Below, one piece after another: positions 49,600 through 60,869 of a stretch of 64,000 nt of DNA. Position 1 is the stretch's first letter. Each line of letters starts with the position of its first letter. This DNA is from Euptelea pleiosperma (taxonomy: Eukaryota; Streptophyta; Magnoliopsida; Ranunculales; Eupteleaceae): the NCBI GenBank assembly GCA_035048495.1, contig CM068551.1:10727248-10791247 (forward strand). The letters are read 5' to 3'. The position numbers and the translations under genes were made by a program. The notes beneath the pieces were generated by a model. The model was not told where the DNA came from, did no database searches, and saw nothing but the letters and a program-made list of their open reading frames with translations.

Positions 49600-49855
49600 G
49601 TTAAGGCTAAATCTTATCTCTAAGGTTCTCTAAGTCACTTACCATCCTATGCGTGAGAGAATCTAGCAGACAAACTTAAGTCTTCAGATGAATCAATCTT
49701 CAATCTTCTGAGTTTTTAGTCTTCGTCTTTTGGTCTTCAGGTTCAAGAGTGATGCATACCACATACATACTTAATACCGAACTGGCACACGATAGGAATG
49801 GTTATAATAGTATTTTTATGTCATATGGAATGTAGTCAAATAGAATTTAGCCAAA
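49600..49855 (-). mobile_element. Inverted fragment of a family A LTR
   Basis: CTAAGTCACTTACC, the 'cttcgtcttttggtcttca' block and GATAGGAATGGTTATAATAG match the reverse complement of the first 400 bp of the family A LTR. It follows the 3' LTR directly, in the opposite orientation. Confidence 0.65.
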
Positions 49856-49860
49856 AGAAT

Positions 49861-50344
49861 TATAAAACATCATTTTTAACCAAAATGTCTTTGTTAAAGT
49901 TATTTCTTCTGATTTTAAAAGTAAAACTACATAAGAAAATAATTTTCAACATTGATTGAATTTTGACCAAAATGTAACTATTTCCTCTCGAATTGCGAAA
50001 ATTTCAAAACCATCTGAAATGAATGTTTTGGCAAAAGTACCTTCACAAAAGATGTTTAATATAATTCTAGAAAATTATAGAGATCCTAATAAGTGAGGTT
50101 GACTTCAATTTTGACTTTGGATATTTCGTTATAATAACTTATTTACGCTTCCACATTATTTAGAAATTTCAGTGAAATTAATGTAATTACAGTTACATTT
50201 TTAATTCAATTAATTATCATTTATGTTTAGTTACAATAGGTTAATTGTGTAATTATTTATTTTATCACACATTAATTCTTGGGTAAACAAGTCGGTCCAC
50301 ATGCATTCAAGTCGGGTCAGGGTGCCCGGATTCGGGGCGTGACA
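49861..50344 (+). mobile_element. Short LTR-like element, Tekay-type 3' end
   Basis: The right end CGGATTCGGGGCGTGACA matches the 3' end of the solo LTR at 12394-16031 read on its coding strand. AGAAT flanks both sides (49856-49860 and 50345-50349). The left end reads TATAAAAC, so TG would have decayed to TA. At 484 bp it is far shorter than the other Tekay LTR. Confidence 0.5.
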
Positions 50345-51552
50345 AGAATAGCAATTCGTTGTGTTTGGTCTGTTACTAGTTTCAATCCCGAAAGAACCAT
50401 CATGTAACAGGTTTTGGACTGCCTTAATTAATTGTACCTACCAAAGATAAAAAAATCGTAGCCAGGTCTGAAATTGTGGGAAAATAAAACACATTGCTCA
50501 ACAAAAATCGCATTGTAAATGTTTAAAAGAGCTCTAGTCCATGGTAAATGTATCTTTGTCTCCATCCTATATCATGCGCCATGAGCAATGTGTACACACT
50601 AATCTTGATTGTTCATCACTCTGGTGGGTTGGTTGCCGGTGATGGGGGCCACTCGATTGGAATCTTTTGGCAGGCCGTCCACAACAGCCATTTGATTTGG
50701 AGTTTAGGTTTTGGCCCAAACCATTGTTTGAAGGTTGAAGTAGGCAAGGGCATTTGCATCCTTTAACTAAAATTTTGATGGTCAACTCGGATCGACACTG
50801 GTTATATGACTGTAAACCAAGTCATAGATGGGAATGTCAGCTTTTTCAAATTGTGGGGGGTATGTCAAATTTCAAAGATAACATGGAGGGGTATGTCAAA
50901 ACATCCCTTAATATAAATATAACTCCTTAAACCCAATTAGGGCTGATTTGGCTTTCTCAAAATTATATTCTTCATGTGAATGATGTTGGCTATATGTCCG
51001 TGACCATTCAAATGTTAAAATAGGCAATTGCATTGAACGGTTAGGGCTAAACCTAGTCCAAGAGGTGGTAACCTGTCGGTGGGACGATCCAGATCGATGA
51101 AATATGTGGTAAAGATCATGGAGATTACAGAAAAATGATCCTGCGGCTATAACACATCATTTCTCTTCGCATGCAGTGTGAGTTGAACATAATAATTAGG
51201 AGGCGGGATTATGTATCCTATAGTGTATGCGTGGGCGTGGTACTGCTCAATTTTTTATCGATGAGGGATGCAGCTAGCACACCTGCACCTCTGTCACCTC
51301 CTTAAAAAATAATATCCCATTAAATATAGATATATTGAAACAAATCTAAAACTAAAACAAGTTGACTGATCGACCCTGAACATATATTAAATAATTACAA
51401 TAAGGAAAATTACTTGATGGACCCCAGGGTATATCATCTTATGAACACTCCTAATCACAAACCGTACAACCTCCCTGATCAACCCATCACTCCATACTGG
51501 TCCATCATCTCCACTTTATAGATGAATGAGAATAACTACTGGCAGAAATAAC
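50345..51552. other. Intergenic, nothing recognised
   Basis: No domain match. A short block, TTCAAATTGTGGGGGGTATGTC, near 50847 recurs in similar form near 59253, so part of this is an uncharacterised dispersed repeat. Confidence 0.45.
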
Positions 51553-51569
51553 AAGTTCGTTCTTGTTTT

Positions 51570-52025
51570 AGGAGTGACCTCTAGCTTCATGGCCGAATGC
51601 CGGGCTGTTGTCAAAGGCTTGGAATGCGCGGCTAGAAAAGGATGGAAGAACATATGGATAGAATCCGACTCGTCTGCAGTTCTCCAAGCGTTTGGATTGA
51701 AAAAGATTCCTTGGAAAGTTAGACCTCGTTGGGAGGCAGTGCTTATCAAGACTAACCATTGCTTTATCACCTCTACTTGGAGGGAGGTAAACTTCTCAGC
51801 CGATAAGTTAGCGAACCTGGGGTCTTCTTTAGCTGAGGATGAGGTTGAGATTTTTGTAGAGCGACCTCCTTTTTTGAAAATGGAGGTGCCCCATGCTACT
51901 TACTATAGATTTGACTAACCTTGTTTTCGCCTAAGGGTGGGCTCAGGGGCCTCTGCTAGCCCTTGGTCCCTTCCCTGCAGCGCCTTGTCCATACAGCCCC
52001 TATACAATTTACATCTATCAAAAAG
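51570..52025 (+). mobile_element. 5'-truncated L1-type LINE with RNase H domain
   Basis: A 17-bp target-site duplication, AAGTTCGTTCTTGTTTT (51553-51569 and 52026-52042), frames 456 bp. The insert encodes the C-terminal RNase H-like (RVT_3) domain of a plant LINE: AECRAVVKGLECAARKGW, WIESDSSAVLQAF and REVNFSADKLANLGS, ending in YYRFD and a stop at 51918. A LINE 3' UTR and short A-rich tail follow. The first catalytic Asp region is missing through 5' truncation. The ATG at 51526 lies outside the insert, so it is not a real start. Confidence 0.88.
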
Positions 52026-52144
52026 AAGTTCGTTCTTGTTTTCATATTCGAAAAACCATTCTTCACGCCCTTGGGTTGAGGAGACACCTCAACCCACCTC
52101 AATTATCTATCAGCACGTGGAGGGGAGGTCAACCAAAAACCTTT

Positions 52145-52490
52145 ACTCACCCATTTGTTTGAGGAGATGCCTCAACACCCTATAATGTTGTGACATGTGG
52201 AGGGGAGGTCAAGGTAACGGGGCGACTAGTTTTGGTTCCAAGTTTTTTTTTTTTCTTTTTGGTAACATCTCTGTATATATGATAGGGGTTGAGGTATCTA
52301 CTCAACCAAATGGGTAGCAAACCGAATTGGGAGTTCAATGGGAACCGGGAGAATTAGTTTTGGTTAAAATTATTTTTTTTTATAACACTTGGCGGATGTA
52401 ACCTACTCTTTAGTTAGCCCTTGCCCACCCCTCCACATGCCACAACATGATAGGGAGTTGAGGCATCTCCTCAACCAAATGGGTGAGGCA
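52145..52490. mobile_element. MITE with 70-bp inverted repeats, upstream of NLR
   Basis: Left arm 52147-52215 (CTCACCCATTTGTTTGAGGA, ATGTGGAGGGGAGGTCAAGG) and right arm 52424-52490 (CCCTCCACATGCCACAACAT, CTCAACCAAATGGGTGAGG) are reverse complements. A third partial copy of the arm lies at 52069-52135. It ends about 360 bp upstream of the resistance gene start. Confidence 0.75.
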
Positions 52491-52548
52491 AGCCGATCTG
52501 GTCAACGAATTGCATGCCTTATTTTATTAATGTGTGTATCACATGCAT

Positions 52549-52643
52549 GATGGGAAACATAAACAACGATGATAAATGCGTGATGGGAAACATAAACAAC
52601 GATGATAAATGCGTGATGGGAAACATAAACAACGATGATAAAT
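52549..52643. repeat. 33-bp tandem repeat, 2.9 units
   Basis: The unit starts GATGGGAAACATAAACAACG, with starts at 52549, 52582 and 52615, and is almost perfectly conserved, so it is recent. It lies about 210-300 bp upstream of the NLR start. Confidence 0.92.
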
Positions 52644-52736
52644 ACCTGACTTAGATCACTTGCACATGCAAGCATCTTAAACAAATCCCATAATTACGCT
52701 GGTTTAGTTGACAATGAACATGCATTCATCAGAGAC

Positions 52737-52745
52737 TTTATATTT
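52737..52745 (+). promoter_or_regulatory. Putative TATA box of the NLR gene
   Basis: TTTATATTT, about 110 bp upstream of the ATG, is the only TATA-like motif in the proximal upstream region. Confidence 0.4.
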
Positions 52746-52850
52746 GGTTATTTTCTAGTCCATTCTCCACTCCATTACCTTGCAAGTCTGTTCCTTGAAA
52801 ATCAGCTCCTACCACTGAGAATTGTCTCTATTTTCCGTTACGAAGCAAAG

Positions 52851-55800
52851 ATGGCCGATCAACTTCTTGTTACCATTGCAGGGGAAATCTTGAAGAAGTT
52901 GCTCTCCACTGCCTTCGATGAGATTAGTGGAGTTTTGGGTGTTGAGAAAGATCTGAAATTACTCCAATTCAACTTAACAAAGATCCAAGCCATACTACAT
53001 GACGCGGACAAGAAGCAAGTAGAGGACGAGACAGTGAAACTTTGGTTGAAAATTCTTAAGGATTTAGCTTATGATGCAGAAGACATGTTGGATGAGGCTG
53101 CTTCTGATGCTCTTCGACACAAAATAAAGAAGGTACACAACTCTTCTTCACCCTCGATTCCACTTGCATTTCGTCTTAAGATGGCTCGTAAGATTATATG
53201 TATCAATCAGAACATGTTAAAAGAAATTGAAAAAGAAAAAGATATGTTCCAACATATACATACACAAACCAGAGAGAACCGAGAAACCCACTCTGTCCTG
53301 GATGATTCAAAGGTTGTTGGAAGGGAAAATGATAAGTCAACGGTAGTAAATTTCTTAATGTCCTCAACCCATGAAGATATTGTCTCAGTCGTTTCCATAG
53401 TGGGTATGGGGGGGTTAGGGAAGACCACACTTGCTCAATTAGCCTATAATGACGAGGATGTAAAGACGCATTTTTGTCTAAGAATGTGGATTTGTGTGTC
53501 TTATGATTGTGATTTCAAAACGCTTTTAAGAAAAATTTTAGAATCTATTCCAGAAAATAAATGTGGTGTATCTAGCACAGCAAACATGATGGCGTGTGAC
53601 CTTCTAGAAAAGTTGCGCGGGAAGAAGTTTTTACTTGTATTAGATGATGTATGGAATGTGGATGAGGAGACGTGGGGTAAATTGGAAAGTCTGCTAAAAG
53701 GTGGTGCTAGAGGAAGTAAAATCATTGTAACGACACGAAGTAATGAAATTACATCAATCATGGGGGCATGTCTTACACTCCATTTGCAAAAATTATCAGA
53801 AGCTGAATGTTGGGATCTTTTCAAGGTACAAGCATTTAACACCAGAGGACCAGAAGAAACTTCGAACTTGGTGGTAATTGGGAAGGAAATTGTGAAAAAG
53901 AGTGGAGGTGTGCCGCTGGCAGTAAAGACTCTTGGGGTGTTGATGCACTCTAAAACAGAGGAACACGAGTGGTTGTCTGTCAAAAATTGTGAAATTCGTG
54001 ATCTAACTCGATATGAAACTGGAATCTTACCTACGTTGAAGTTGAGTTATGATCCTTTGCCACCATTTTTAAAACAATGTTTCTCGTATTGTTCAATGTT
54101 TCCCAAGAATTATAATATTAACAAAAAGATGTTAATCCAACTATGGATGGCAGAGGGATTCCTCCAACCATCGGAAGGAAGTAGACCGATGGAGGATATT
54201 GGTGACGAGTATATCAAAATATTGTCCCGTAGTTCATTATTCGAAGATGTACAGAAAAATGAATATGAAGTCATACATGCGTACAAGATGCATGATCTTG
54301 TACATGATCTTGCACGATCAGTTGTGGGATTTGAATGCTCGATTGTGGAGGCAAGAAGGTTAGAAGAAGATATTTCTGCAATTCGTCGTTTGTCATTGGT
54401 TTATAATGAAGAAATATCATCGATTCCAAGACCTTCGCATAGGCAGCCTAATAAATTGCGCACGTTTATTTCACCATCTTTGAAATCTAGATATTCCATC
54501 AAGGGATTCGAAGTTGTGTTCTTGAACTTTAAGTGTTTACGGGTCCTCGATTTACATGGCACTGGGATTAAAAAGTTGCCATCTTCAATCGGCAAGTTGA
54601 AACTTCTTCGGTATCTTGACCTTTCATTGACTTATCTTGAAGCATTACCTGAGTCTATCACTAGGCTCTGCAATTTGCAGACGCTGAATCTGAAACACTG
54701 CCGTAATCTTAAAGAGTTTCCTAGGAACATGAAAAAATTGATTAACTTGAGACATCTTGAAATCGACAATCTTGGACGATGGACTCAAATGCCAACAGAG
54801 ATAGGAAAACTAAGTTCCCTTCAAACATTACCAGTATTTAAGGTGGGAAAGGATAAGGGGCATGATATTATAGAGTTGCAATGCCTAAACCTCCTTGCAG
54901 GTGAGTTAAGGATTGAGAACCTCCAAAATGTGAGAGATGGAATATGTAGCATGGGAGCAAATTTAAAGGGGAAGCAAAACATTCACACATTGCAATTGCA
55001 TTGGGAAGGTTGTACTTCGGATGACAACTTGAGAAGTAACATTGATCATGTGCTGGAAGGCCTTCGACCTCACAAAAATTTGAAAAGGTTGGAAATTAGT
55101 TACTTTATGGGTATGAAATTAGCATCCTGGATGAGTAGTTCATCTCTCCCCAATTTGGTTGAGATCACACTAAAAGACTGCAACAGATGTGCAGATCTCC
55201 CAGCACTTGGGCAGCTATCCTCTCTTAAGGTTCTCAAGATAGCTGGAATGAACGTCGTGAAGTGTCTTGGTAAAGACTTCTATGGTAATGGAGCAAGAGC
55301 ATTCTCATCGTTGAAAACTCTCGAACTAAGTTGGATGCTTTGTTTAAAAGAATGGTTGGAATTCCCTTCTTCTTTCCCTTGCCTTGAGGTGTTGAGCATC
55401 TACAAATGCCCCATGTTGACAATCACACCAAGTACTTTTCCTTCTCTTAAGGAACTGAGGATTGAGATGAGCAATAGCAAGGTAGTGAGCTTATTAGCAA
55501 CAACCAAGCTAACCTGTCTCACCTCCCTTTGGATTGATGGATCTCCAGAGCTTACCTTCCTGCGAAACAATCACAAACTCCAGATACTATTAATTCGGCA
55601 ATGCCCCAAGTTTCAAGAGTTCCGTCCCAACAAAGAGGGACAGTTCCTCAGCAGCTCTCTCCAGTCATTAGAGATACGGGATTGTCCTATGCTAACATCT
55701 GTGCCAGATGTATCAGGCTTGACTTCTCTTCGAGGATTACTTATTTCAGATTGTAAAAAATTGAAGATTTTGCCAAAGGGGGTGCAATGCCTCACTGCTC

Positions 55801-56258
55801 TTGAGAGCTTGATAATTGGTGGGTTTTGGAAGGAGATGGATTCTTTTCCTTTTTTGACTGGAGTAAAGGGTACCAAGATCCAACCCCTCGTCTCTCTTCG
55901 GAGGTTAGAGATTTCTGGATGGTCTAAGCTCCACTCTTTGCCAGACAAACTTCAGCTCCTTACCACACTACAAGAACTGACAGTACGTGACTTTCCTAAT
56001 CTGATGGCTTTGCCTGAGTGGTTGAAAAACCTTTGTTCGCTTCAACGCTTGGAGATTTGCGGCTGCGAGAATCTGAAGCATATACCTTCTAAGCGTGGAA
56101 TGCGATGCCTCAGTGCACTAAAAAAGCTCGAGATTTCAAAATGTCCCCTTTTGAAAATACAATGCGCCATGGAGACAGGCGAGGAGTGGCACAAGATAGC
56201 CCACATTCCACAAATCAGGATGGACTATAATCTGGTTCAAAGTCTTGCTAAAGATTAG
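52851..56258 (+). CDS. CC-NB-ARC-LRR disease resistance protein (RGA-like)
   Basis: Intact single-exon gene, 1135 codons. Order: Rx-type coiled-coil domain (1-about 140, with an EDVID-like AYDAEDMLDE at 73-82); NB-ARC with P-loop GMGGLGKTT (185-193), RNBS-A near 209-221, Walker B/kinase-2 LLVLDDVW (261-268), RNBS-B GSKIIVTTR (288-296), GVPLA (353-357), RNBS-D CFSYCSMFP (410-418) and MHD as KMHDLVHDLA (479-488); then irregular leucine-rich repeats from about 561 to the C-terminus. The Trp at the end of kinase-2 marks it as a CNL, not a TNL. Such proteins are intracellular immune receptors: NB-ARC is an ADP/ATP switch and the LRR determines recognition. The start MADQLLVTIAGEI is the family norm, and a second ATG is not competitive. 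No lesion was seen, and no paralogue occurs in the window. Which pathogen it responds to cannot be told. Confidence 0.95.
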   Translation: MADQLLVTIAGEILKKLLSTAFDEISGVLGVEKDLKLLQFNLTKIQAILHDADKKQVEDETVKLWLKILKDLAYDAEDMLDEAASDALRHKIKKVHNSSSPSIPLAFRLKMARKIICINQNMLKEIEKEKDMFQHIHTQTRENRETHSVLDDSKVVGRENDKSTVVNFLMSSTHEDIVSVVSIVGMGGLGKTTLAQLAYNDEDVKTHFCLRMWICVSYDCDFKTLLRKILESIPENKCGVSSTANMMACDLLEKLRGKKFLLVLDDVWNVDEETWGKLESLLKGGARGSKIIVTTRSNEITSIMGACLTLHLQKLSEAECWDLFKVQAFNTRGPEETSNLVVIGKEIVKKSGGVPLAVKTLGVLMHSKTEEHEWLSVKNCEIRDLTRYETGILPTLKLSYDPLPPFLKQCFSYCSMFPKNYNINKKMLIQLWMAEGFLQPSEGSRPMEDIGDEYIKILSRSSLFEDVQKNEYEVIHAYKMHDLVHDLARSVVGFECSIVEARRLEEDISAIRRLSLVYNEEISSIPRPSHRQPNKLRTFISPSLKSRYSIKGFEVVFLNFKCLRVLDLHGTGIKKLPSSIGKLKLLRYLDLSLTYLEALPESITRLCNLQTLNLKHCRNLKEFPRNMKKLINLRHLEIDNLGRWTQMPTEIGKLSSLQTLPVFKVGKDKGHDIIELQCLNLLAGELRIENLQNVRDGICSMGANLKGKQNIHTLQLHWEGCTSDDNLRSNIDHVLEGLRPHKNLKRLEISYFMGMKLASWMSSSSLPNLVEITLKDCNRCADLPALGQLSSLKVLKIAGMNVVKCLGKDFYGNGARAFSSLKTLELSWMLCLKEWLEFPSSFPCLEVLSIYKCPMLTITPSTFPSLKELRIEMSNSKVVSLLATTKLTCLTSLWIDGSPELTFLRNNHKLQILLIRQCPKFQEFRPNKEGQFLSSSLQSLEIRDCPMLTSVPDVSGLTSLRGLLISDCKKLKILPKGVQCLTALESLIIGGFWKEMDSFPFLTGVKGTKIQPLVSLRRLEISGWSKLHSLPDKLQLLTTLQELTVRDFPNLMALPEWLKNLCSLQRLEICGCENLKHIPSKRGMRCLSALKKLEISKCPLLKIQCAMETGEEWHKIAHIPQIRMDYNLVQSLAKD

Positions 56259-56299
56259 GTCAGTTTCATTTCCAATCCCTCTCTCAATTTGTTGTTCAT

Positions 56300-57095
56300 C
56301 ATATGCTCTTTACATATAATTTACAAAGGAAACGCCAGGTGCACCTTATGCGTGGCAGCATCTCACACATAGCACGAAAATCCATCTTTAGGTGGACCCA
56401 CCTACGAAAATTCATCCAGATTATCAATTTCTATCCGATGGATTGGAGTCTTTTTCATGGTTTGTTTTCAACAGTGGATTTTTAGCATTACTTTTTAGCA
56501 CGTAGTTTGAGGTGCATTTTTGGCCACTGACACCACCATACACATGCAACTGACCGTATAGGTTTTTTGCCCATCTCTAGGCGGACCTACCTACGAAAAT
56601 TCATCCTGATTAACAATGAGTTTTGACACCATTAATGATGGGCCATATTATGAGCCATGTGGCACAATCTTAGAGATCACTGACCGCATCCATGTTTTGC
56701 CCATCTGTAGTTGGACTTACATATCAAAATTCATCTTGATCAGTAATTTATAACCCCGTCTTTTTCTTGATTTATCTATAACCGTGGATTTTGATCATTA
56801 CGATCCAAAGGTTAGAGATCACTAATCAGGTTTATTTTTGTTACATAAGTCCATCTAGGGATGAACCAAACATCGATACGGTCAGTAGACTCTGAAAAGG
56901 TGACACATGTCTCACATTGTGTGTCAATCATCAACTTTGATGATGGACTTCATCTAAATTTTTTTAACCTTTGAGTTTAAGTGTCACATCACATTGCAAT
57001 AATAACTTATACAATTGAGTTGAAATGTGAAAGTATTAAATGACCAAAGCATTATTGTAAATTAGAAGAATTTCAAAAATTGAAATAAACAATTG
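56300..57095. mobile_element. X-family MITE remnants, 3' of the NLR
   Basis: Phrases of the X family recur in both orientations: AGGTGGACCCACCTACGAAA, GATGGATTGGAGTCTTTTTC, and AAACATCGATACGGTCAGTA. Two or more overlapping copies appear to be present. The rest is AT-rich with no coding signal. Confidence 0.5.
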
Positions 57096-57097
57096 AA

Positions 57098-57648
<551 letters not shown>

Positions 57649-58039
57649 TTTCTAAACAATTTTTTTCAATTTAAGGAACTTACGGCCATATTAGGAATAA
57701 TATTTATTTTACTTTTTTAACATTGAAAGAGCTACAGGGTAACGTGTTCTTTGACACCAAAAAGTCCCTGCCAAATAACTAAAGTGAAGAAAAGAAAAGA
57801 AGAAAAAATAAGGGCATTTGTGGGATATTGGGGTTTAGCGTGAGGCACGCAAGAAGGCCCTTCATCCATTAATAAGTAGAATAGATGCATGTTTTTATTT
57901 TCTGCTCTGTTTGATATGTAAATTTTTTTTCTTCATATTTAACGTAGATTTCCCATTCTTTATGTACTTCATTTTGTGATTCTATTTTAGGTGTGAAAAA
58001 TATGTAAAAAGGTCAGGTATATCTATTTTTGTTATTCAA

Positions 58040-58290
58040 CATTGTCCTTTGGGCCCACAGACCGCATGGATATTTAGCCCACCCCTTGGTAGATATGCAC
58101 AATAAATCACCCTGATTGGTAATCTCTAACCATTAGACTTTCGCACTTCTTAGGCATTTTTCTAGCCATTAGATTCAACCATTTTTTGGTACTAAATCCA
58201 ACGGCTAGAAGTCATAAATTTTTAGTAAGAATGTCTACCAAGGGGTGGGCCACACATCCATGTGGTTAGTGGGGCCAGAAGGAAGCGGTA
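58040..58290. mobile_element. X-family MITE
   Basis: A clear inverted pair: GGGCCCACAGACCGCATGGA on the left and CATCCATGTGGTTAGTGGGG on the right, with 'ccattagattcaacc' and 'aaatccaacggctagaa' inner complements. It is the most complete X copy outside the AKR region. Confidence 0.7.
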
Positions 58291-59589
58291 TCTGTCAAAA
58301 ATTGTTGTGGTTGACAAGCGGACATGAGATTCCAATGGGTTGGGCCACTCGTCACCGGCGACCAACCCATCGGAGTCTCATGGCCGGCCGACTACCACGG
58401 CGACCAATTTTAAAATACAACGTTCTTAAACACTTGAGCACACAATACACATCATCTCCATTCCATTCTATTAATTTTATTTTTTCTTGTTGGTCTAATA
58501 TATACATTTTTCTTTTATAGGTCGTGCTTTCCTTCAACAGTTGCAGAAGTTATGGGATGGGAAGCTCAGAAGAGCATCCATGCCGGCAAAGGTCAGCATT
58601 AGTTAAATACTCTGCAAAAAACAAGAAAAACCCAGAAATCAAAACCACAATAAAACTCCGAAAAACCTATCTTTTTTCTTCAAGTTGCACTCACACCGTC
58701 GATGCTTTGGGACAGCCAAGATAGATGTAAATGTGGATTTCACTCACAAGTTATGTACAGCATTGATGCTTCTTCCCTTCAGGTTTTTGTATCCCTTTCA
58801 CTCTGATTGTCTCATTTAATAATTTCTATTCTTTCAGCTTTTGATTGGATTTTTGATTCTTTTACTGTACTCAGCTGGCAGTCCTATCAATCTTTTACGA
58901 GATTGATCTAGCACGAGATTGGGGTCCACTGTTTTCCAATTGAAAACTTCTCCCAGGGAGTGGTGGGTATCAACTGGTGCCATTTTTCTGCGGGGCATTG
59001 ATCTCAAAGAGCTTGCAAGTTCCTATTAGAGCAGCACAACAGCATAAAATTTGAGGTGGGTCATGCAGATTACTGTTTTTCAAGGACTATTGGGCTTTGT
59101 TTACTTGCTTTAGGTCCAGCTGCCAACTCTAACACTGTTAATTGTGTTTCCTATCAGCATGTCCGTCCTATAAATGATGATGGCCGTTCCAATTGCAAAG
59201 ACCTTGATGGGTTTCAACGAATGTGGACCTGGTTTTTGGGGGTAAGTCAACTTTTTTAAATTTTGGGGGGTATGTCTAAAATAAGCTCCTTTTTTTCTTT
59301 AATGTGAATTGTCTTCTTACTCTTGTTTCAATTCTCAAGACCCATTCAATACACGTGAACCATATGTTCAATGGAGCCATTATAATCTATAGTTGTGTAT
59401 AATGATCAACAAAAAGGATTTAAATGTTAGAAACTATTGAGACAGAAAAGTTTTATGACATTTATTTGCAAAAAATCATTTGTAGAAAAATTATTCAGGG
59501 CAACCATATGTGATTGAACAAATCACGATTTTATCTTACCATGCAAAATGTTTTTGGTTTGCTTATTTTTGTGATTCTTTTCGTTTTTT
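58291..59589. other. Unassigned, one exon-like block
   Basis: 58521-58592 has an exon-like look: it follows TTTTATAG, encodes RAFLQQLQKLWDGKL and ends at CAAAG|GTCAGC. No companion exon or domain could be tied to it. 58720-59270 has some gene-like composition but no long frame. 59271-59589 shows nothing. Confidence 0.25.
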
Positions 59590-59758
59590 AAATTTTGAAT
59601 TTCAAATTTCAAATTTTGAATTTCAGCGCCATTTTTTCCGATTTTTCTGTTATTTTCCATTTTTGCCCCTGAGCGTTTACAATTCGTTGTAACGGAAAAA
59701 ATGGTAACACCCCCAGTCTGTTATACCGATATAATATATGGCCCCTTTTAAACCGTGG
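59590..59758. mobile_element. E-family MITE, partial inverted copy
   Basis: 'atttttgcccctga', AACGGAAAAAATGG, ACACCCCCAGTCTG and TTTTAAACCGTGG match the reverse complement of the left half of the element at 10737. Preceded by overlapping TTGAATTTCAAATTT palindromes. Confidence 0.55.
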
Positions 59759-60179
59759 TGATAATAACGGTTGTTGACGAGATCGAGCACTAGCTTAACT
59801 TTGGGAACAAGCTAGTATGCGAGGTGACCCACACACCGGCATTACATTCCAATCACTGGGATGTGGGGCCAGAGCTTGATGTTCGACGGGCTATCATTTC
59901 AAATGCATCCCAAACTCTCGGGAAATCCTAGCTATTGGACTTCTCGATGCATTCCGGTCATCGTCAAATAACAAAAATACCCTTAAAATATTAAAAACCA
60001 AAAATTCCCTAATTCTTTTGATTGAATGCCCCTTTTTCTCTTCTTTAAAACTATAGTTGTATTCGAAAATGATGGACCCTTGGGTCCTTAGTTCTTTTTT
60101 TCCCTAATGTCAGCATTCTCCTTCTTGACTGGTGCTACACCGTTAGAAGAGAAAAAAATTTATCCTCATGGCGTCCTAT

Positions 60180-60709
60180 CGTCCAGGAGACCACTGAGAA
60201 GGTGAAGATCATCGAAGACAGACTATTGGCAGCGCGGAGCCGACAAAAGAACTATGTGGACACACATCGGAGACCACTCGAGTTTCAGATCGGCGGTAGA
60301 GTCTTCCTGAAGGTGACTCCACGGAAGGGAACTATCCGTTTCAGGAAGAAGGGAAAGTTAGCACCGTGCTTCATCAAACCGTTTGAGATCCTAAGGAGAG
60401 CAGGACAGGTTGCATATCTAGTTGGCACGATAGCTTTTGGGCATCCACAATGTTTTCCACGTATCTATACTTCGGAGATACGAACCAAATTCTATACACG
60501 TCATCGACTATTAGGAGTTACACATTTGAGCAGATGCAGCGTACGAGGAGCAACCAGCTCGCATCCTGGATTCCAAGGAGCAGGTGTTGCGCACCAACAC
60601 TATCCGATTGGTCAAGGTGTTGTGGCAACATCATGATATGGAGGAGGTCACGTGGGAACTAAAATCTAAGATGCGTGACAAGTATCTGGATTTATTCCTT
60701 GTGGAGTGA
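60180..60709 (+). pseudogene. Tekay-type chromovirus pol C-terminus
   Basis: One frame reads EKVKIIEDRLLAARSRQKNY, then VGGRVFLKVTP-like and KGKLAPCFIKPFEILRRAGQ, the end of the integrase GPY/F region. After frameshifts the chromodomain-like tail appears: ARILDSKEQVLRTNTIRLVK, VLWQHHDMEEVTWELKSKMR and YLDLFLVE, with TGA at 60707. Everything upstream (protease, RT, integrase core) is missing. The frame is broken in at least two places. Confidence 0.82.
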
Positions 60710-60759
60710 TGTGCTTTTGTTTCAAATTCCGACACATAATTTTTTTTAGGGGAAGAGGT

Positions 60760-60869
60760 TGTAATACCTTAAATTTTTCAAGGGCATTTTTGACTTTTTA
60801 TGAAATTTGACTAAGGTTGACTTTTTACTTGACTTTATAGTTTGTGAAATTCCCTTTGAACTACTATAA
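60760..60869 (+). mobile_element. Start of Tekay 3' LTR, interrupted
   Basis: A polypurine tract, TTTTTTTTAGGGGAAGAGG (60740-60758), precedes TGTAATACCTTAAATTTTTC, the family start. After 109 bp the LTR is cut by a family B LTR at 60870, and its continuation was not identified. Confidence 0.75.

Noticed and set aside
49861..50344. Treating this as a complete Tekay solo LTR
   Set aside because: The right end and the AGAAT flanks fit, but the left end lacks TG and the length is far too short. Listed only at moderate confidence.
52502..52684. 60-codon minus-strand frame with an 11-residue repeat
   Set aside because: It is the translation of the 33-bp tandem repeat (a multiple of three) in non-coding DNA.
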